A stretch of DNA of 7,557 nucleotides, taken from UBA3537 sp964219345. GTDB taxonomy: Bacteria; Bacteroidota; Bacteroidia; Flavobacteriales; Flavobacteriaceae. Below the pieces are notes generated by a model. The model had not been told where the DNA came from. It searched no databases and was given only the letters and a program-made list of their open reading frames with translations. The position numbers and the translations under genes are program-made. Each line of letters opens with the position of its first letter. The first letter of the stretch is position 1. Positions 6,945-7,557 of this stretch are shown here, one piece after another. The DNA lies in the NCBI GenBank assembly GCA_964219345.1, contig CAXPPN010000051.1, positions 1 through 7,557 of the forward strand. Direction: 5' to 3'.

Positions 6945-6960
6945 TTGCAATTTATTGCAA
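6945..6960. promoter_or_regulatory. Candidate operator: two TTGCAA sites one helical turn apart
   Basis: TTGCAA at 6945-6950 and 6955-6960 are separated by TTTA, giving a 10-bp repeat period. Each hexamer is its own reverse complement, so the pair reads as either a direct or an inverted repeat. It lies 12-28 bp upstream of the ATG of the NagB-LmbE gene, in the intergenic region shared with the DeoR-family regulator. DeoR-type repressors usually bind repeated sites in such regions, so it is a reasonable operator. Nothing beyond position and symmetry supports this. Confidence 0.35.
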
Positions 6961-7020
6961 TATTATGTAATTTTGTGCTTATTTAAAAATTTTATTCAAA
7001 ATTCTTAAATTTCTTATTGA

Positions 7021-7034
7021 TATTTATTAATTTG
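7021..7034 (+). promoter_or_regulatory. Candidate promoter element before the DeoR-family gene
   Basis: TATTTATTAATTTG ends in TTAATTTG, close to the TAnnTTTG minus-7 consensus. It lies 14 bp before the ATG at 7049 and repeats exactly the element before the GH20 gene (5016-5029, opposite strand). No clear minus-33 box is seen. Confidence 0.3.
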
Positions 7035-7048
7035 AAATCAAAATTGAT

Positions 7049-7557
7049 ATGATGTTAAAGGCAGAGCGGCAACAAAAAATTTTAAACGAGGTTTATTTAA
7101 GGAATAGGATTTTATTAACAGATATGGCAGAACAACTGAACGTTTCTGCAGATACCATACGACGTGATGTAAAAGAGTTGGACAAGAAGCAAATGCTCAA
7201 AAAGGTTCATGGTGGGGCGATTTCGTTGGGTTTCATAACAAATAATGGATCGGTAGAAGTTTATGATCTTGAAGAAAAAAGATTAATTGCAAACAAGGCC
7301 TTACCCCTAATTTCAGATGATGCCGTTATCTTTATAGATGGAGGAACGACTTGTATGGAATTGGCAAAGATGATACCTGTAAGAAAGAAAATTACTTGCT
7401 TTACATTGAGTCTTCCCATAGCAATAGAGTTAGTTAAAAAACAAAATATCAATTTAATTTTTATTGGGGGTAAAATTTCTCATGACTCACACATGAGCAT
7501 AAGCATCGGAGCAGTAAATGAAATTTCACAAATAAAGTTTGACTACAGTTTTATTAG
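7049..7557 (+). CDS. DeoR-family transcriptional regulator (3' end cut by window)
   Basis: The frame is open from the ATG at 7049 to the right edge, giving 169 codons of a family usually near 250 residues. A second in-frame ATG follows directly at 7052. The N-terminus is a DeoR winged helix-turn-helix (about residues 6-57), with the signature LNVSADTIRRDVKELD (30-45) and the following KVHGGA wing. The start of the sugar-phosphate-sensing C-terminal domain is visible, with IFIDGGTTCMELA (94-106; DGGTT is the typical phosphate-binding loop) and LIFIGGKI (136-143). Such proteins usually repress sugar catabolic genes and are released by a phosphorylated sugar intermediate. Divergent placement from the NagB-LmbE gene, with a 116-bp shared region, makes the amino-sugar genes its most likely target, and GlcNAc-6-P or GlcN-6-P a plausible effector (inference). 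No frameshift is seen in the visible part. Confidence 0.93.
   Translation, partial: MMLKAERQQKILNEVYLRNRILLTDMAEQLNVSADTIRRDVKELDKKQMLKKVHGGAISLGFITNNGSVEVYDLEEKRLIANKALPLISDDAVIFIDGGTTCMELAKMIPVRKKITCFTLSLPIAIELVKKQNINLIFIGGKISHDSHMSISIGAVNEISQIKFDYSFI

Noticed and set aside
7261..7452. Minus-strand ORF of 63 codons
   Set aside because: It is antisense to the DeoR-family coding sequence, which shows clear family motifs in the plus frame.

Overview
The window looks like chromosome from a marine or environmental Bacteroidetes of the Flavobacteriia type. The DNA is AT-rich. Starts lack clear Shine-Dalgarno sequences. TAnnTTTG-like minus-7 promoter elements are present, secreted proteins carry lipoprotein-type leaders, and the window holds the NagB-LmbE fusion protein that I know from Bacteroidetes. 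No rRNA, intact tRNA, insertion sequence, phage gene or CRISPR array is visible.

Layout. Positions 1-190 are a promoter-bearing spacer, possibly with the 5' end of a leftward secreted-protein gene at 1-94. Positions 191-721 encode a small lipoprotein of unknown function. Positions 722-1130 are non-coding and hold two tandem copies of a roughly 95-bp repeat. Each copy pairs a terminator-type hairpin (acccgca...tgcgggt) with a segment that, read on the minus strand, resembles a decayed tRNA 3' half. Positions 1131-2462 encode a secreted class C beta-lactamase-fold serine hydrolase. It converges, with only 4 bp between stop codons, on a leftward pair of amino-sugar genes: a NagB-LmbE two-domain protein (5043-6932) followed 50 bp later by a GH20 beta-N-acetylhexosaminidase lipoprotein (2467-4992). 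A divergent DeoR-family regulator starts at 7049 and runs off the right edge.

The right two-thirds reads as a GlcNAc-utilisation module. The GH20 enzyme would release terminal GlcNAc from chito-oligosaccharides, glycans or peptidoglycan fragments outside the cytoplasm. The cytoplasmic fusion carries a sugar-phosphate deaminase fold and a zinc amidohydrolase (LmbE/PIG-L) fold, and might perform deacetylation and deamination steps on one chain. The DeoR regulator shares the divergent intergenic region, which contains a paired TTGCAA motif suitable as an operator. No transporter, kinase or separate NagA is inside the window.

The most interesting points are the fusion itself, in which two residues matching conserved NagB active-site positions are replaced while the LmbE metal site looks intact, and the paired tRNA-like/terminator repeats. 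I do not see clear evidence for a wholly new multi-gene system.
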